From Lachnospiraceae bacterium (GTDB taxonomy: Bacteria > Bacillota > Clostridia > Lachnospirales > Lachnospiraceae), in the NCBI GenBank assembly GCA_029012365.1, contig JAQXLY010000043.1, forward strand, positions 1 through 44,710: 44,710 nucleotides of DNA. Reading direction: 5' to 3'. Both the position numbers and the translations under genes were made by a program. The number at the start of each line of letters is the position of its first letter. The stretch's first letter is position 1. The notes under the pieces are model-generated. The model saw nothing but the letters and a program-made list of their open reading frames with translations. It ran no database searches and was not told where the DNA came from. Below are positions 1 through 7,531 of the stretch, one piece after another.

Positions 1-2
1 GA

Positions 3-89
3 CTAAAAGAAAAATATGGTGAGCATTTTGATGCTGTTGCATTTAAGGGAAATGAAGAAGACATATTACTGACGATTTATAGGAAGTAG
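3..89 (+). CDS. C-terminal end of an unidentified protein (partial)
   Basis: An open frame enters from the left edge and runs 28 codons to a TAG stop at 87-89, ending ...EEDILLTIYRK. The peptide is acidic and then hydrophobic, as at the end of a soluble enzyme, but it is too short to assign to a family. It could be a chance frame; the absence of any start and the edge position make a truncated gene the simplest reading. Confidence 0.4.
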   Translation, partial: LKEKYGEHFDAVAFKGNEEDILLTIYRK

Positions 90-160
90 ACATTTTTCCA
101 ATGCAGGAAATATTAATTTATCTAGCAGCTTCATGATGGGAGAACGTTAAAGCAGTATAA

Positions 161-485
161 TTATACCCTCTACCTGCTAATCAAAGAGCTTTACTTCTGT
201 GACTGACACGGGCACAGAAACAAAGCTCTTTTTGTCTGCTTCAAAACCGGCGACCAGAATCCCAGTCCCCAACTTTTCACAGACCCGCAGATAGAGGGTA
301 TAACACACTAGACTTTGCAAGCAAAGTCCGTGTGCCAAAGAGGGGCGTTGCCCCCCCTTTGGATTCCCCCTTGTTTTTCGGTCCCTCGGACAAACAAACC
401 GACTTTGCCGGTTTGATATCCTTGTCCCGAAAAAATAAAGAAGCACCGTCGCCATCTTCAAAGGGGATGTTGACAGTGCTTCTTT
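161..485. repeat. Cluster of nested inverted repeats in a gene-free stretch
   Basis: Positions 90-546 hold no convincing gene. They contain an outer inverted repeat (161-177 with 287-303, 16 of 17 matching), a long hairpin (182-201 with 213-232), a perfect GACTTTGC/GCAAAGTC hairpin at 311-328, a GGGGC/GCCCC hairpin at 342-354 and a 10-bp perfect stem (437-446 with 476-485) that extends imperfectly inward. The last could end transcription on either strand. The frames that are open here are by-products of the palindromes. Confidence 0.6.
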
Positions 486-546
486 ATATTTATCCAAAAG
501 TTGTTTTCTGCAATACCGTGTAAGCGTGAGTTGTGGTATAGTATCT

Positions 547-684
547 TTAACTAAGGGAACCTCCGGTTTCCCATTTTGAAACCGCCTTATCGCTTACACC
601 AAGCCGCTCTGCCAGCTCTGACTGCGTCATACTGTTTTGCTCACGCAGCTCCTTAATCATCGCACCTGTAATATAACTGTTCAT
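547..684 (-). pseudogene. Truncated XRE-family (Cro/CI) DNA-binding protein
   Basis: A 45-codon minus-strand frame starts at ATG 684-682 behind a strong AGAAGGAGG-like ribosome binding site and encodes a helix-turn-helix: residues 19-40 read MTQSELAERLGVSDKAVSKW then ETGG. This is the recognition-helix region of the XRE regulators that normally begin MNSYITGAMIK and continue for 60 to several hundred more residues. Here the frame stops at TAA right after the turn (GGSLS), so the fifth helix and everything downstream are absent. Most likely a decayed regulator; a functional micro-protein is possible but less likely. Confidence 0.7.
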
Positions 685-839
685 TTCTTTTTCCTCCTTC
701 TCCCACAGTATATCTTCTCTATGGAAAGAAAGCTACCTACGCAGAGTAGAGACTTGCTCCTTTATACCGTATACTCCGACGGATGCCTCACTCTTTTCAC
801 TTCATACGGTGGACTGTTTTTGGTTCTTTTTCGATTGTA

Positions 840-869
840 AATCACAGAATTATTAATAATTTCGTGATT
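840..869 (-). terminator. AT-rich near-perfect palindrome after the chromate genes
   Basis: Thirty bases starting AATCACAGAATTATT form an almost perfect inverted repeat (two mismatches) about 20 bases beyond the stop of the minus-strand chromate operon. It is low in GC and lacks a clean T tract, so it may be a weak terminator or a protein-binding palindrome. Confidence 0.35.
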
Positions 870-891
870 TGAATCACACTTTTATTAGTTT

Positions 892-1476
892 TTACATGAC
901 TATCCTCTCAAGAACAAGCGACACACCGACCCCAAGACCCGCTGCCAGCAGAATCAATTTCACGGAACTCATCTTTTTCTTTTTTATGTACAGCATCCCG
1001 AAATAAATGCCTGCAAGCAACACAAATATAATCACAGAAACCACATCCACCCGGAACTCCCGTAATCCGGCATATCCTATTGCCTTAATAAAAAGCAGAC
1101 TTCCCGTAGATAAAATAAGTCCTACAACAACAGGCTTTACCCCACGCATAAAGCCCTTAAAATACTTACTCTGCGTCAGATTTCTCATCACGGACGCAAT
1201 CAGCAGAATAATGAAAAACGACGGAAGCACCACGCCAAGCGTAGCAACAAGACTTCCCCAAAGACCGCCCTGCGTTGCACCGATATAGGTTGCCATATTT
1301 ACCGCAATCGGTCCCGGCGTGGACTCGCACACGCCGATTAAATCATAAAACCCGCTCTCCGTCAGCCACCCGTGGTTTCGCACCGTCTCTTCAATGAGCG
1401 GTATCATGCCGAAAGCACCGCCGAAGCAGAACAAGCCAATCTTAAAGAACTCCAGAAAAAGTGTCAGGTAAATCAT
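892..1476 (-). CDS. Chromate transporter (CHR family), second short subunit
   Basis: A 194-residue membrane protein of the short-chain CHR family, which acts as heterodimers that move chromate or a related anion across the membrane. The N-terminus has the family signature FFKIGLFCFGGAFGMIPLIE, and residues about 51-66 read ESTPGPIAVNMATYIG, the conserved CHR core motif. Several hydrophobic segments fill the rest, with a basic loop (KKKKM) near residue 165. Its ATG overlaps the stop of the upstream partner in an ATGA arrangement (1473-1476), so translation is coupled. Family assignment is firm; the real substrate in an anaerobe is unknown. Confidence 0.92.
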   Translation of the reverse strand: MIYLTLFLEFFKIGLFCFGGAFGMIPLIEETVRNHGWLTESGFYDLIGVCESTPGPIAVNMATYIGATQGGLWGSLVATLGVVLPSFFIILLIASVMRNLTQSKYFKGFMRGVKPVVVGLILSTGSLLFIKAIGYAGLREFRVDVVSVIIFVLLAGIYFGMLYIKKKKMSSVKLILLAAGLGVGVSLVLERIVM

Positions 1477-2036
1477 TTCTCCACCTCCCGTTTCGAGGTG
1501 AATACACCGTAAAACAATACGCCGAATATGCCTCCCATTAAAATCAACCAGACAGAGCTGAACGAAACCGAGAAAAGCTCAAACAAAATCATAAGGCAAA
1601 ACGTGGTAACAAAGGTTATCCTCGGTACTGCTCTTTTTTCGAGCTTCCGGAGCATTTCAACTCCTGCACGTAAAATCAGAAACGCCACGGCACATTTGAT
1701 TCCCGTAAAAGCATATCCTACATACTTGTTCTCCATAAAAGCATCCAGAAACAGTGAAATTAAAAATAAAATCACGACTGACGGCATTACAACGCCGAGA
1801 GTTGCCGCGACGCTCCCCGCCACGCTTTTTCGTTTATACCCCACAAAGGTGGCAAGATTGATGGCAATCGGCCCCGGCGTGGATTCCGCAACCGTGATAA
1901 TCTCCATCAGCTCCTCGTCCGAAAGCCATTTCTTTTGTTCCACCACGGTTTCCTTAATTTGTGCAATCATGGCATAACCGCCGCCAAAGGTAAACAGCCC
2001 GATTTTTGCAAAGGTAAAAAATAACTCAGACAACAT
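1473..2036 (-). CDS. Chromate transporter (CHR family), first short subunit
   Basis: A 187-residue multispanning protein, first gene of a two-gene operon. Residues 8-20 (FAKIGLFTFGGGY) and about 51-66 (ESTPGPIAINLATFVG) are the two hallmark CHR motifs, and it is clearly a paralogue of the downstream subunit. Such split CHR pairs correspond to the two halves of the long fused ChrA proteins and insert in opposite orientation. A GGGGGAA ribosome binding site precedes the ATG at 2036. There is no regulator or resistance gene nearby, so a role in chromate resistance is by family only. Confidence 0.92.
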   Translation of the reverse strand: MLSELFFTFAKIGLFTFGGGYAMIAQIKETVVEQKKWLSDEELMEIITVAESTPGPIAINLATFVGYKRKSVAGSVAATLGVVMPSVVILFLISLFLDAFMENKYVGYAFTGIKCAVAFLILRAGVEMLRKLEKRAVPRITFVTTFCLMILFELFSVSFSSVWLILMGGIFGVLFYGVFTSKREVEK

Positions 2037-2164
2037 TACGTTTCCCCCAAATGAATTTTAAATCCTGTTACATATTCAGCCTAATCTTAACACATCTGTC
2101 ATTCTATTTCAAATCCTTACCCAGACGTGAACAGATTCTACGAGAATAAAATACTGTAAGACAG

Positions 2165-2208
2165 GAAAAAGAGGCTGTCACATTAATGTGCGCAACAGCC
2201 CCTTTTTC
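2165..2208 (-). terminator. Intrinsic terminator of the mal operon
   Basis: On the minus strand a stem formed by AAAAAGGGGCTGT and ACAGCCTCTTTTT encloses a 15-18 base loop and ends in a T run, 13 bases past the malG stop. It is symmetric enough to work in both directions. Confidence 0.8.
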
Positions 2209-2220
2209 CTGTTATACAGC

Positions 2221-3156
2221 CTACCCCTTCACCGCGCCGGACAGCCCCTCGGCATAGTAGCGTTTGGTAAATAAAAACAACGCTGCAATCGGAATCGCCA
2301 CGCAGACCGCGCCTGCCGCAAACCGGGTGTAATAATGGTACACATATTCCCGCTCCAACATACTCCAGAGGCCGATTGCCACCGTATAATACCGGCTGTC
2401 GGCACCCGCAATGACTCTGGCAAAAATGAAGTCCAGCCACGGTGCCAGAAAGGATGTGATAATCGTGTAGACGATGATAGGTTTGGAAAGCGGAATCGTA
2501 ATCCGGTAAAATATCTTAAACCGGGATGCTCCGTCAATCATTGCCGCTTCATCCACACTTTTCGGTATCGTATCAAAAAAGCCCTTCACAATGTAAAAGC
2601 CAAGACCCGTGCTGGCGGAATACACCAAGACCAATGCAACCAGCTTCATCACACCCTCGGTCAGATTAATTCCCTTTAATATATAATACACCGCAATCAT
2701 GGACATAAAAGCCGGGAACATCCCAAGCACCAGAGCAATATTCATAAAAGGCTTTCTCAGCTTAAAGCGCATCCGGGACATCGCATAGGATACCGACAGC
2801 ACAAAAACGGTAGAGATAATGCAGGTAAAAACAGCCACAATCAGGGTATTTGCAAACCACCTCGGGAAATTCAGCACATCCGTTTCCGTAAACAGACGCG
2901 TATAATTGGCAAAGGTGATTTTCTTTGGGAAAAACGTCGTAAAATACGAGCCAGGCTCCCCACGGAGGGATGTCATCACAATCCAGAAAATCGGGAACAG
3001 CCAGATAAGCGCCAGCACGGCAAGAAGCACATGTAAAAGAACCGTGCGAAGCCCTTTCCTTCGTTTCAGCCTACCCCGCGTACCTTGCACAGTGTCCACA
3101 GCCGATGCCGTCCGAATACCGGCACCGGACACATTTTCTGCAGCATTCTTTCTCAC
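2221..3156 (-). CDS. malG: Carbohydrate ABC transporter permease, MalG type
   Basis: A 311-residue inner-membrane permease of the maltose/maltodextrin type (CUT1). After a basic N-terminal extension (residues 1-36) there are six hydrophobic segments and, near residues 201-225, the EAA loop DEAAMIDGASRF...ITIPLSKP that docks on the ATPase. It starts with GTG at 3156, overlapping the malF stop as GTGA and preceded by GAGGAGGG, so it is translationally coupled. No MsmX/MalK-type ATPase is encoded here; in Firmicutes one shared ATPase usually serves several CUT1 systems. Maltodextrin specificity is inferred from MalF similarity and from malQ nearby. Confidence 0.88.
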   Translation of the reverse strand: MRKNAAENVSGAGIRTASAVDTVQGTRGRLKRRKGLRTVLLHVLLAVLALIWLFPIFWIVMTSLRGEPGSYFTTFFPKKITFANYTRLFTETDVLNFPRWFANTLIVAVFTCIISTVFVLSVSYAMSRMRFKLRKPFMNIALVLGMFPAFMSMIAVYYILKGINLTEGVMKLVALVLVYSASTGLGFYIVKGFFDTIPKSVDEAAMIDGASRFKIFYRITIPLSKPIIVYTIITSFLAPWLDFIFARVIAGADSRYYTVAIGLWSMLEREYVYHYYTRFAAGAVCVAIPIAALFLFTKRYYAEGLSGAVKG

Positions 3157-4538
3157 TGAAATCCCTCCTCATTCTTATAGGCAGCGGTTCTGCGGTAAGC
3201 CGCCAGCGAAATCACAATAGAAATCACAAAGGTTAAGATACCGATGACCGCACCGTAGCAATAATCTTTATTATCAATCGTAAGCTTGTACAGCCATGTT
3301 ACAAGCAAGTCCGTTTTCCCTGCCGTTCCCCGGTAATATTCCATGGTAGCAGGTGCACCGCCAGAAAGCAGGTAAATGACATTAAAATTATTGATATTAG
3401 TAATGAATGTCGTAATCAATGTCGGCGCCGTCACAAACAGCATATACGGAAGCGTAATCTTAAAAAAAGTAACCCTTGCATTTGCTCCGTCTACTCTTGC
3501 CGCCTCATAAAGCTCCGCGGGAATATTCTGCAAAATCCCCGTAGTTGTCAACAGGGTATAAGGAACTCCGACCCAGATATTCACAAGGATAATGGTAACT
3601 CTTGCCCATGTGGCATTTGTAAAAAAGGGCAGGGCCGCATCCGGTGCAATCAGTCCCCATTCTCTCAGCAATACATTGGTCGCACCGTTTGGCTGCAAAA
3701 GTGTCCGCATGGTAAGGAGAGTCACAAACTGCGGTACAGCAATGGACAAAATAAAACAAAACCGCCAAAAGCCCTTCCACCGTACCGGCTTACTGTTAAT
3801 CAGGATTGCAAGCAGCATACCGAGAATATAATTCAAAAAGGTTGCAAAAATCGCCCAGGTAAAGGTCCATCCGAGTATCGGCCAGAAGGTTCGTCCGAAG
3901 GCTCCGTCAAAATCCAGTACCGTTCGGAAATTATCAAGTCCCACCCAGGTAAACAGCTTTCCGGGCACCTGATGCTCCCTGTCATAGTTCGTAAAAGCCA
4001 TACTCATCATAAAAACGAGTGGCAGGACTGTAAAGACCAGAACTCCGAGTACCGGAAGACAAAGGAGAGTCCGGTGAAGCCTTCCGTTTAAATGGCTCTC
4101 GATCTCCTCGCGGAAATCCGGAACGTGTCGCCCCGCCCTTGCAAGCTCCTCTGCCCGGTATGCAGAGCGCACAACCGCTCTCCAGAATACCAGAAACGCA
4201 GCCGTCAAAAAAACAAAGATAACACCGGATAACAGGATTAACAACGAGTTGTCGCCTGCCTCATACACAAATATCCCCTGCGCTTCGTCCCAGACCTTTT
4301 CCTGCGTTTTTGTTCCGAGCGTCGGAAGCTTCTCCAGTACCGCAAGTCCTGTTCCGAAAAAATAAATCCAGTACGCAGCCGCAATACACAAAAACAAGAT
4401 ACCCTTTATCACCTGCCCGCGTCTGATATTTCCGAGTCCCGGCACAAGCAGGGAAAGCTTTGTAAAGATATCACCCTTCACAAGAGCTTTCAGAAAACCC
4501 GCTTCACCGATAACTACACCCTGTTTTGATTTTTTCAT
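3153..4538 (-). CDS. malF: Carbohydrate ABC transporter permease, MalF type
   Basis: A ~461-residue permease, longer than the usual 290-residue CUT1 permease because of an N-terminal region with two extra hydrophobic segments (about residues 40-62 and 95-120) before the core, as in MalF proteins. The EAA motif (YEAARVDGANARV...ITLPYM) lies near residue 350. I place the start at ATG 4538, one base after the malE stop; an upstream in-frame ATG at 4559 would overlap malE by 20 bases and also has an acceptable ribosome binding site. The end overlaps malG by four bases. It is the middle gene of the malEFG operon. Confidence 0.88.
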   Translation of the reverse strand: MKKSKQGVVIGEAGFLKALVKGDIFTKLSLLVPGLGNIRRGQVIKGILFLCIAAAYWIYFFGTGLAVLEKLPTLGTKTQEKVWDEAQGIFVYEAGDNSLLILLSGVIFVFLTAAFLVFWRAVVRSAYRAEELARAGRHVPDFREEIESHLNGRLHRTLLCLPVLGVLVFTVLPLVFMMSMAFTNYDREHQVPGKLFTWVGLDNFRTVLDFDGAFGRTFWPILGWTFTWAIFATFLNYILGMLLAILINSKPVRWKGFWRFCFILSIAVPQFVTLLTMRTLLQPNGATNVLLREWGLIAPDAALPFFTNATWARVTIILVNIWVGVPYTLLTTTGILQNIPAELYEAARVDGANARVTFFKITLPYMLFVTAPTLITTFITNINNFNVIYLLSGGAPATMEYYRGTAGKTDLLVTWLYKLTIDNKDYCYGAVIGILTFVISIVISLAAYRRTAAYKNEEGFQ

Positions 4539-4539
4539 A

Positions 4540-5895
4540 TTACCACCCTGCTCCCGCATTCAATGCTTCCTCGAGCTGTTTCGTCCGTTCCGCGGCATTC
4601 TCCTTCGTTATCGTTCCGTTATAGATTTCCTCCGCAAAGGTTTCTACAATCCGGAACCAGTTCGTAATTGCCGGAACGGTAGGCTGTACCACGGAAGTGT
4701 GTAATACAACCGCATTCTCCGCCTCTGCCACAGGACTTCCCAGTACCTCCTCCGAAGCTGCCAGACTTACATTCACCGGTGTCACACCACGGTATTCAAA
4801 ACGGTCACGCTGCACGCTCTCACTCCCCAGATACAGTGCGAGTGCCACAGCCGCCGCCATATTCTGACTGCGTGGATTTACCCCTACTGCCTTGGAGCCG
4901 GTAAACTGCCGCATGATACCGGACACACCGTTGTCAAAGGTAACAGACGGAAGCTCCGCCGTCGCAAAATCATCTCCGAGGGCTTCCCTGACGGCTTTGG
5001 CTTTCCATGAGCCGGACACTAAGGATGCCAGTGTACCGTTTGCAAGACGGGTAATGGAATCGTCACCGGATTCTACATGGAACCGAGGATTCTTTACAAG
5101 GTCCACCAGATATTCCGTCACAAAGCCGAAATTGCCGATGTCGGTTCCGGCTGCCTCATCCGTTCCGTCAGGTCCGTAAAGCGTAAAACCGCCCGCATAA
5201 TAAAACTGCTCGATATACCAGCTGTCCGTAAGCTCAAACCCAAACGCTGCAGTGCCGTTTCCCAAATCCTTATCAAGCATTGTATTTAAAGACTTCACCT
5301 CATCCTCCGACAGCATACCTTTGTTATAATACAAAAGCAGGGTATTCGGCGTATACGGGACACCGTATACCGCATCCTCATAGGTTACGCTGCGAAACAT
5401 AATATCATTATTTGTATCACGGATGGTTTGAAGTGCAGACCCGCCAAACTCTGCCAGGGCTCCCGCACCGACCAGAGTGGAAATCTGGTCATTGGCATAC
5501 ATATACACATCCGCTGCCGCATCCAGATCCTTTGTCACCACATCCCGTGCGTCCTCCTCGGAACAGACCCCGTACCGGAACGTAATGTCCCATTCCGGAT
5601 GCGCATCATCAAACTCCTTGCACCATTTTGCAAGCAGACCTCCCTGCACACCCTCCTGAGGTGCCTGATCCTCTGCCGGAGACCATACCGTAAGCGTAAT
5701 TTTCTTTGTCTCTCCCGTACCCTCCTGCCCGCCGGACGACTGATTTCCGGGCGGCGTTGCAGCATTCCCTCCTGTTCCACCGTTTCCGTCGTTTCCCTGA
5801 TTTCCTTTGCAGGCGCACCCGGTAACACCGCCCACAAGCATCCCGCAGGCAAGCAGCAACGCCACTATCCTTTTCACTATCTTCCACTGTCCCAT
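4540..5895 (-). CDS. malE: Maltodextrin-type extracellular solute-binding lipoprotein
   Basis: A 451-residue lipoprotein, the substrate receptor of the adjacent permeases. A basic, hydrophobic signal peptide ends in the lipobox VTGC with the lipidated cysteine at residue 27, followed by a Gly/Asn/Thr-rich linker (residues 28-65) that tethers it to the membrane. The mature part shows the type-1 binding-protein pattern (LTVWSPAEDQ at the start, YGVPYTPNTLLLYYNKGML in the middle). ATG 5895 is preceded by GAGAGGTAG. Its leader lies inside the left arm of a long inverted repeat. Substrate is likely malto-oligosaccharides from gene company; other alpha-glucans are possible. Confidence 0.88.
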   Translation of the reverse strand: MGQWKIVKRIVALLLACGMLVGGVTGCACKGNQGNDGNGGTGGNAATPPGNQSSGGQEGTGETKKITLTVWSPAEDQAPQEGVQGGLLAKWCKEFDDAHPEWDITFRYGVCSEEDARDVVTKDLDAAADVYMYANDQISTLVGAGALAEFGGSALQTIRDTNNDIMFRSVTYEDAVYGVPYTPNTLLLYYNKGMLSEDEVKSLNTMLDKDLGNGTAAFGFELTDSWYIEQFYYAGGFTLYGPDGTDEAAGTDIGNFGFVTEYLVDLVKNPRFHVESGDDSITRLANGTLASLVSGSWKAKAVREALGDDFATAELPSVTFDNGVSGIMRQFTGSKAVGVNPRSQNMAAAVALALYLGSESVQRDRFEYRGVTPVNVSLAASEEVLGSPVAEAENAVVLHTSVVQPTVPAITNWFRIVETFAEEIYNGTITKENAAERTKQLEEALNAGAGW

Positions 5896-5919
5896 ACAAA
5901 TCTACCTCTCATTCTTACA

Positions 5920-6312
5920 AGTCTTCGTCCTGCGGAAAGCCATTGAAACCATCTCAACAATTTTGCCTGCAAACACCCGCCGGTTACAATGTCGGGAACA
6001 TATTGGAAACCGAAGAGCTTTATGTGCAGACTTGTATTTGAATTTGTGAGGATGTTAGACTTTCTTATTGTTTCATTCACCTATCAGCAATCCTCGGACA
6101 TGGAGGTCCGAGGAAATCTCGCACGCAACAGGGAGGTTGCGTAAGAGATGGTTGCGTCATCTTCTACGCATCAACCCTGAAACAATTAGAAAGACTTACA
6201 TCCAAGCCCATGAAAATACAAGCCTGCACATAAAACTCTTCGCTCACACAAGGCCCTCCCGACATTGGAACCGGCGGAAGCAATTGAAACAAAAACCGCC
6301 GGACGGAGACTT
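5920..6312. repeat. Long imperfect inverted repeat (hairpin element) upstream of malE
   Basis: Two arms, about 5920-6075 and 6178-6312, are inverted copies with indels. Matching blocks: 5920-5935 with 6296-6312; 5977-5996 with 6258-6277 (19/20); 6011-6037 with 6216-6242 (25/27); 6050-6075 with 6178-6203 (23/26). The ~100-base middle has its own hairpins, including CCTCGGAC/GTCCGAGG at 6092-6113 and a TGCGTA/TACGCA pair. No transposase or convincing protein is encoded. It resembles a MITE-like hairpin or a dispersed Lachnospiraceae repeat, and its left arm lies in the malE leader. Confidence 0.7.
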
Positions 6313-6374
6313 GCGTGTTCTACGCATCTAGTCTAACCGTTCTGACGGTAAAATATACTGATTTTGATTGTTTG

Positions 6375-6486
6375 TGTCGCACGACAAGTGACAAATTTCA
6401 ATCTGTAATTGGTAGACATACTCATAGATGGTATGTATACTGATGATATAATCAAAACGAAGTTCATGATATAATCAAAAAAGGAG
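6375..6486 (+). promoter_or_regulatory. Promoter and operator region of the XRE regulator
   Basis: Two dyads lie upstream of the regulator: TGTCG-CA-CGACA (6375-6386) and ACATAC-N9-GTATGT (6416-6436). They are followed by two copies of a 15-base direct repeat, ATGATATAATCAAAA, each containing TATAAT (6447-6452 and 6470-6475). The first fits a -10 box; the second falls next to AAGGAG (6481-6486). Autoregulation by the encoded XRE protein is the likely use of the dyads. Confidence 0.5.
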
Positions 6487-6494
6487 ATCTACTT

Positions 6495-6875
6495 ATGACT
6501 CTGGGAAATAAAATACAAGAGATACGATTAGCGCGCGGCATGAGCCAGGAACAGTTTGGAGAATTACTAAATACAACCAGACAAACAGTATCAAAATGGG
6601 AATTGGATCAAGTTGTTCCTGATTTAAAAAATATTATTGCTATCAGCAGGCTTTTCTGCGTTTCAACGGACGCCCTTCTTTTGGAAGTGTCTAATTTCCA
6701 AAATGTTGGTGTGAGATTTGCATGTGGCACATATCGTAGTAACAGTTCTGAAATAGTTGAAACGGAAAAGGTAGCTATCTGCTATTATAGTCGCGGAAAG
6801 TATATTATGGGAGCGAAACTATTTGTCGGAAGCGGTGATGTGAAGCATTTGGTTTCTGTATGTGAAAAAGAATGA
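6495..6875 (+). CDS. XRE-family transcriptional regulator with short unknown C-terminal domain
   Basis: A 126-residue protein with an N-terminal Cro/CI helix-turn-helix (residues about 4-60): RLARGMSQEQFGELLNTTRQ is followed by TVSKWELDQVVPDLKNI. The C-terminal half, from residue about 65, holds FACGTYRSNSSEIVETEKVA and a short, possibly beta-rich segment I do not recognise; it may sense a ligand or mediate dimerisation. AAGGAG lies 8 bases before the ATG. Its own upstream dyads suggest autoregulation. It precedes a HigBA-like module but has a separate promoter, so linkage to that module is not established. Confidence 0.8.
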   Translation: MTLGNKIQEIRLARGMSQEQFGELLNTTRQTVSKWELDQVVPDLKNIIAISRLFCVSTDALLLEVSNFQNVGVRFACGTYRSNSSEIVETEKVAICYYSRGKYIMGAKLFVGSGDVKHLVSVCEKE

Positions 6876-6973
6876 AACAATGTATGAGAGATTTGTCTAG
6901 TAGTAGTGGGTGGAGAAGAAATTCCGATTTTACATTATTTGAATGTGATTCTTGCCAATTTATAATAAAAACA

Positions 6974-7000
6974 TTGACACCCTATAAAGTAGGGTGTCAA
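6974..7000. promoter_or_regulatory. Perfect 11-bp-arm palindrome, likely antitoxin operator
   Basis: TTGACACCCTA (6974-6984) and its exact reverse complement (6990-7000) flank a 5-base centre. The left arm contains a TTGACA, and TATAAT follows at 7001-7006, so the palindrome sits on the probable promoter of the toxin-antitoxin module. XRE-type antitoxins typically bind such palindromes to repress their own operon. The TTGACA to TATAAT gap of 21 bases is longer than ideal. Confidence 0.65.
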
Positions 7001-7033
7001 TATAATAATATACAAAAGGGAAAGGTAATATTT

Positions 7034-7129
7034 ATGACAAGAACATTTATTGAAGTACCATTATTTTCCAAAAGATGGAAAGAATGTATTAAAGAAATTA
7101 GCGAAATCATTGAAGGAGGAAGCAGCTAA
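7034..7129 (+). pseudogene. Remnant of a HigB/RelE-type toxin with its core deleted
   Basis: Thirty-one codons from ATG 7034 read MTRTFIEVPLFSKRWKE and then ...EISEIIEGGSS. The first 17 residues are the conserved beginning of a RelE/HigB-superfamily toxin of about 110-120 residues found in Clostridia just upstream of the type of antitoxin that follows here. The central beta-sheet with the catalytic residues is missing and the fragment jumps to what looks like the C-terminal helix, consistent with an in-frame internal deletion. Toxin activity should be lost. A longer open frame from 6872 exists only by read-through across the promoter palindrome and is not the real start. Confidence 0.65.
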
Positions 7130-7147
7130 AAATAGGAGGCGATTTCT

Positions 7148-7453
7148 ATGAGTTCATTGTTTGATGATTTGAAGGAAGGTCTTGAAGAGGCTATTGCATA
7201 TGAAAAAGGAACCGGAAAAGCAAAAGAAAAGACTTATATGATTTTACCTGTAAAGGAATATGATAGTAAGGAAATTCGTGACATTCGGATGAAAGCAGGA
7301 ATGACACAGAGTGTATTTGCATCATATATGGGTGTGTCAATCAAGACTGTAGAAGCATGGGAAGGTGGAAGAACTCATCCGACGGGACCGGTGTTTAGAC
7401 TTCTCGATATCCTTTCCGCAGGGGAGGATGTGAAATATATTGTAGCTAAATAA
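7148..7453 (+). CDS. HigA/NadS-type XRE antitoxin (orphan)
   Basis: A 101-residue helix-turn-helix protein. The N-terminal part (MSSLFDDLKEGLEEAIAYEK) is the toxin-contact extension typical of this family, and residues about 45-95 (IRDIRMKAGMTQSVFASYMG...TVEAWEGGRTHPTG) form the XRE domain. AGGAGG precedes the ATG by 7 bases; the gene starts 18 bases after the toxin remnant. It probably represses the module through the palindrome at 6974-7000. Because the toxin is truncated it is an orphan antitoxin, possibly retained as a repressor or to neutralise related toxins elsewhere. Confidence 0.85.
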   Translation: MSSLFDDLKEGLEEAIAYEKGTGKAKEKTYMILPVKEYDSKEIRDIRMKAGMTQSVFASYMGVSIKTVEAWEGGRTHPTGPVFRLLDILSAGEDVKYIVAK

Positions 7454-7478
7454 AGGGGCAACTTATTCCGCCCCTTTA
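7452..7478. terminator. Bidirectional intrinsic terminator
   Basis: AAAGGGGC (7452-7459) pairs with GCCCCTTT (7470-7477) across a 10-base loop, with A and T runs on both sides. It overlaps the stop of the antitoxin gene and can also serve malQ, which ends at 7532 on the other strand. Confidence 0.8.
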
Positions 7479-7531
7479 TCTCTGTTATGGTAAATTTTTT
7501 CTGTGTAATGCTTGTCCTATACATTCTTCAG

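Noticed and set aside
6872..7033. N-terminal 54 codons of an open frame continuing into the toxin remnant
   Set aside because: This stretch contains the operator palindrome and -10 box, and the real start of the toxin family (MTRTFIEVPLF) with its ribosome binding site lies at 7034.
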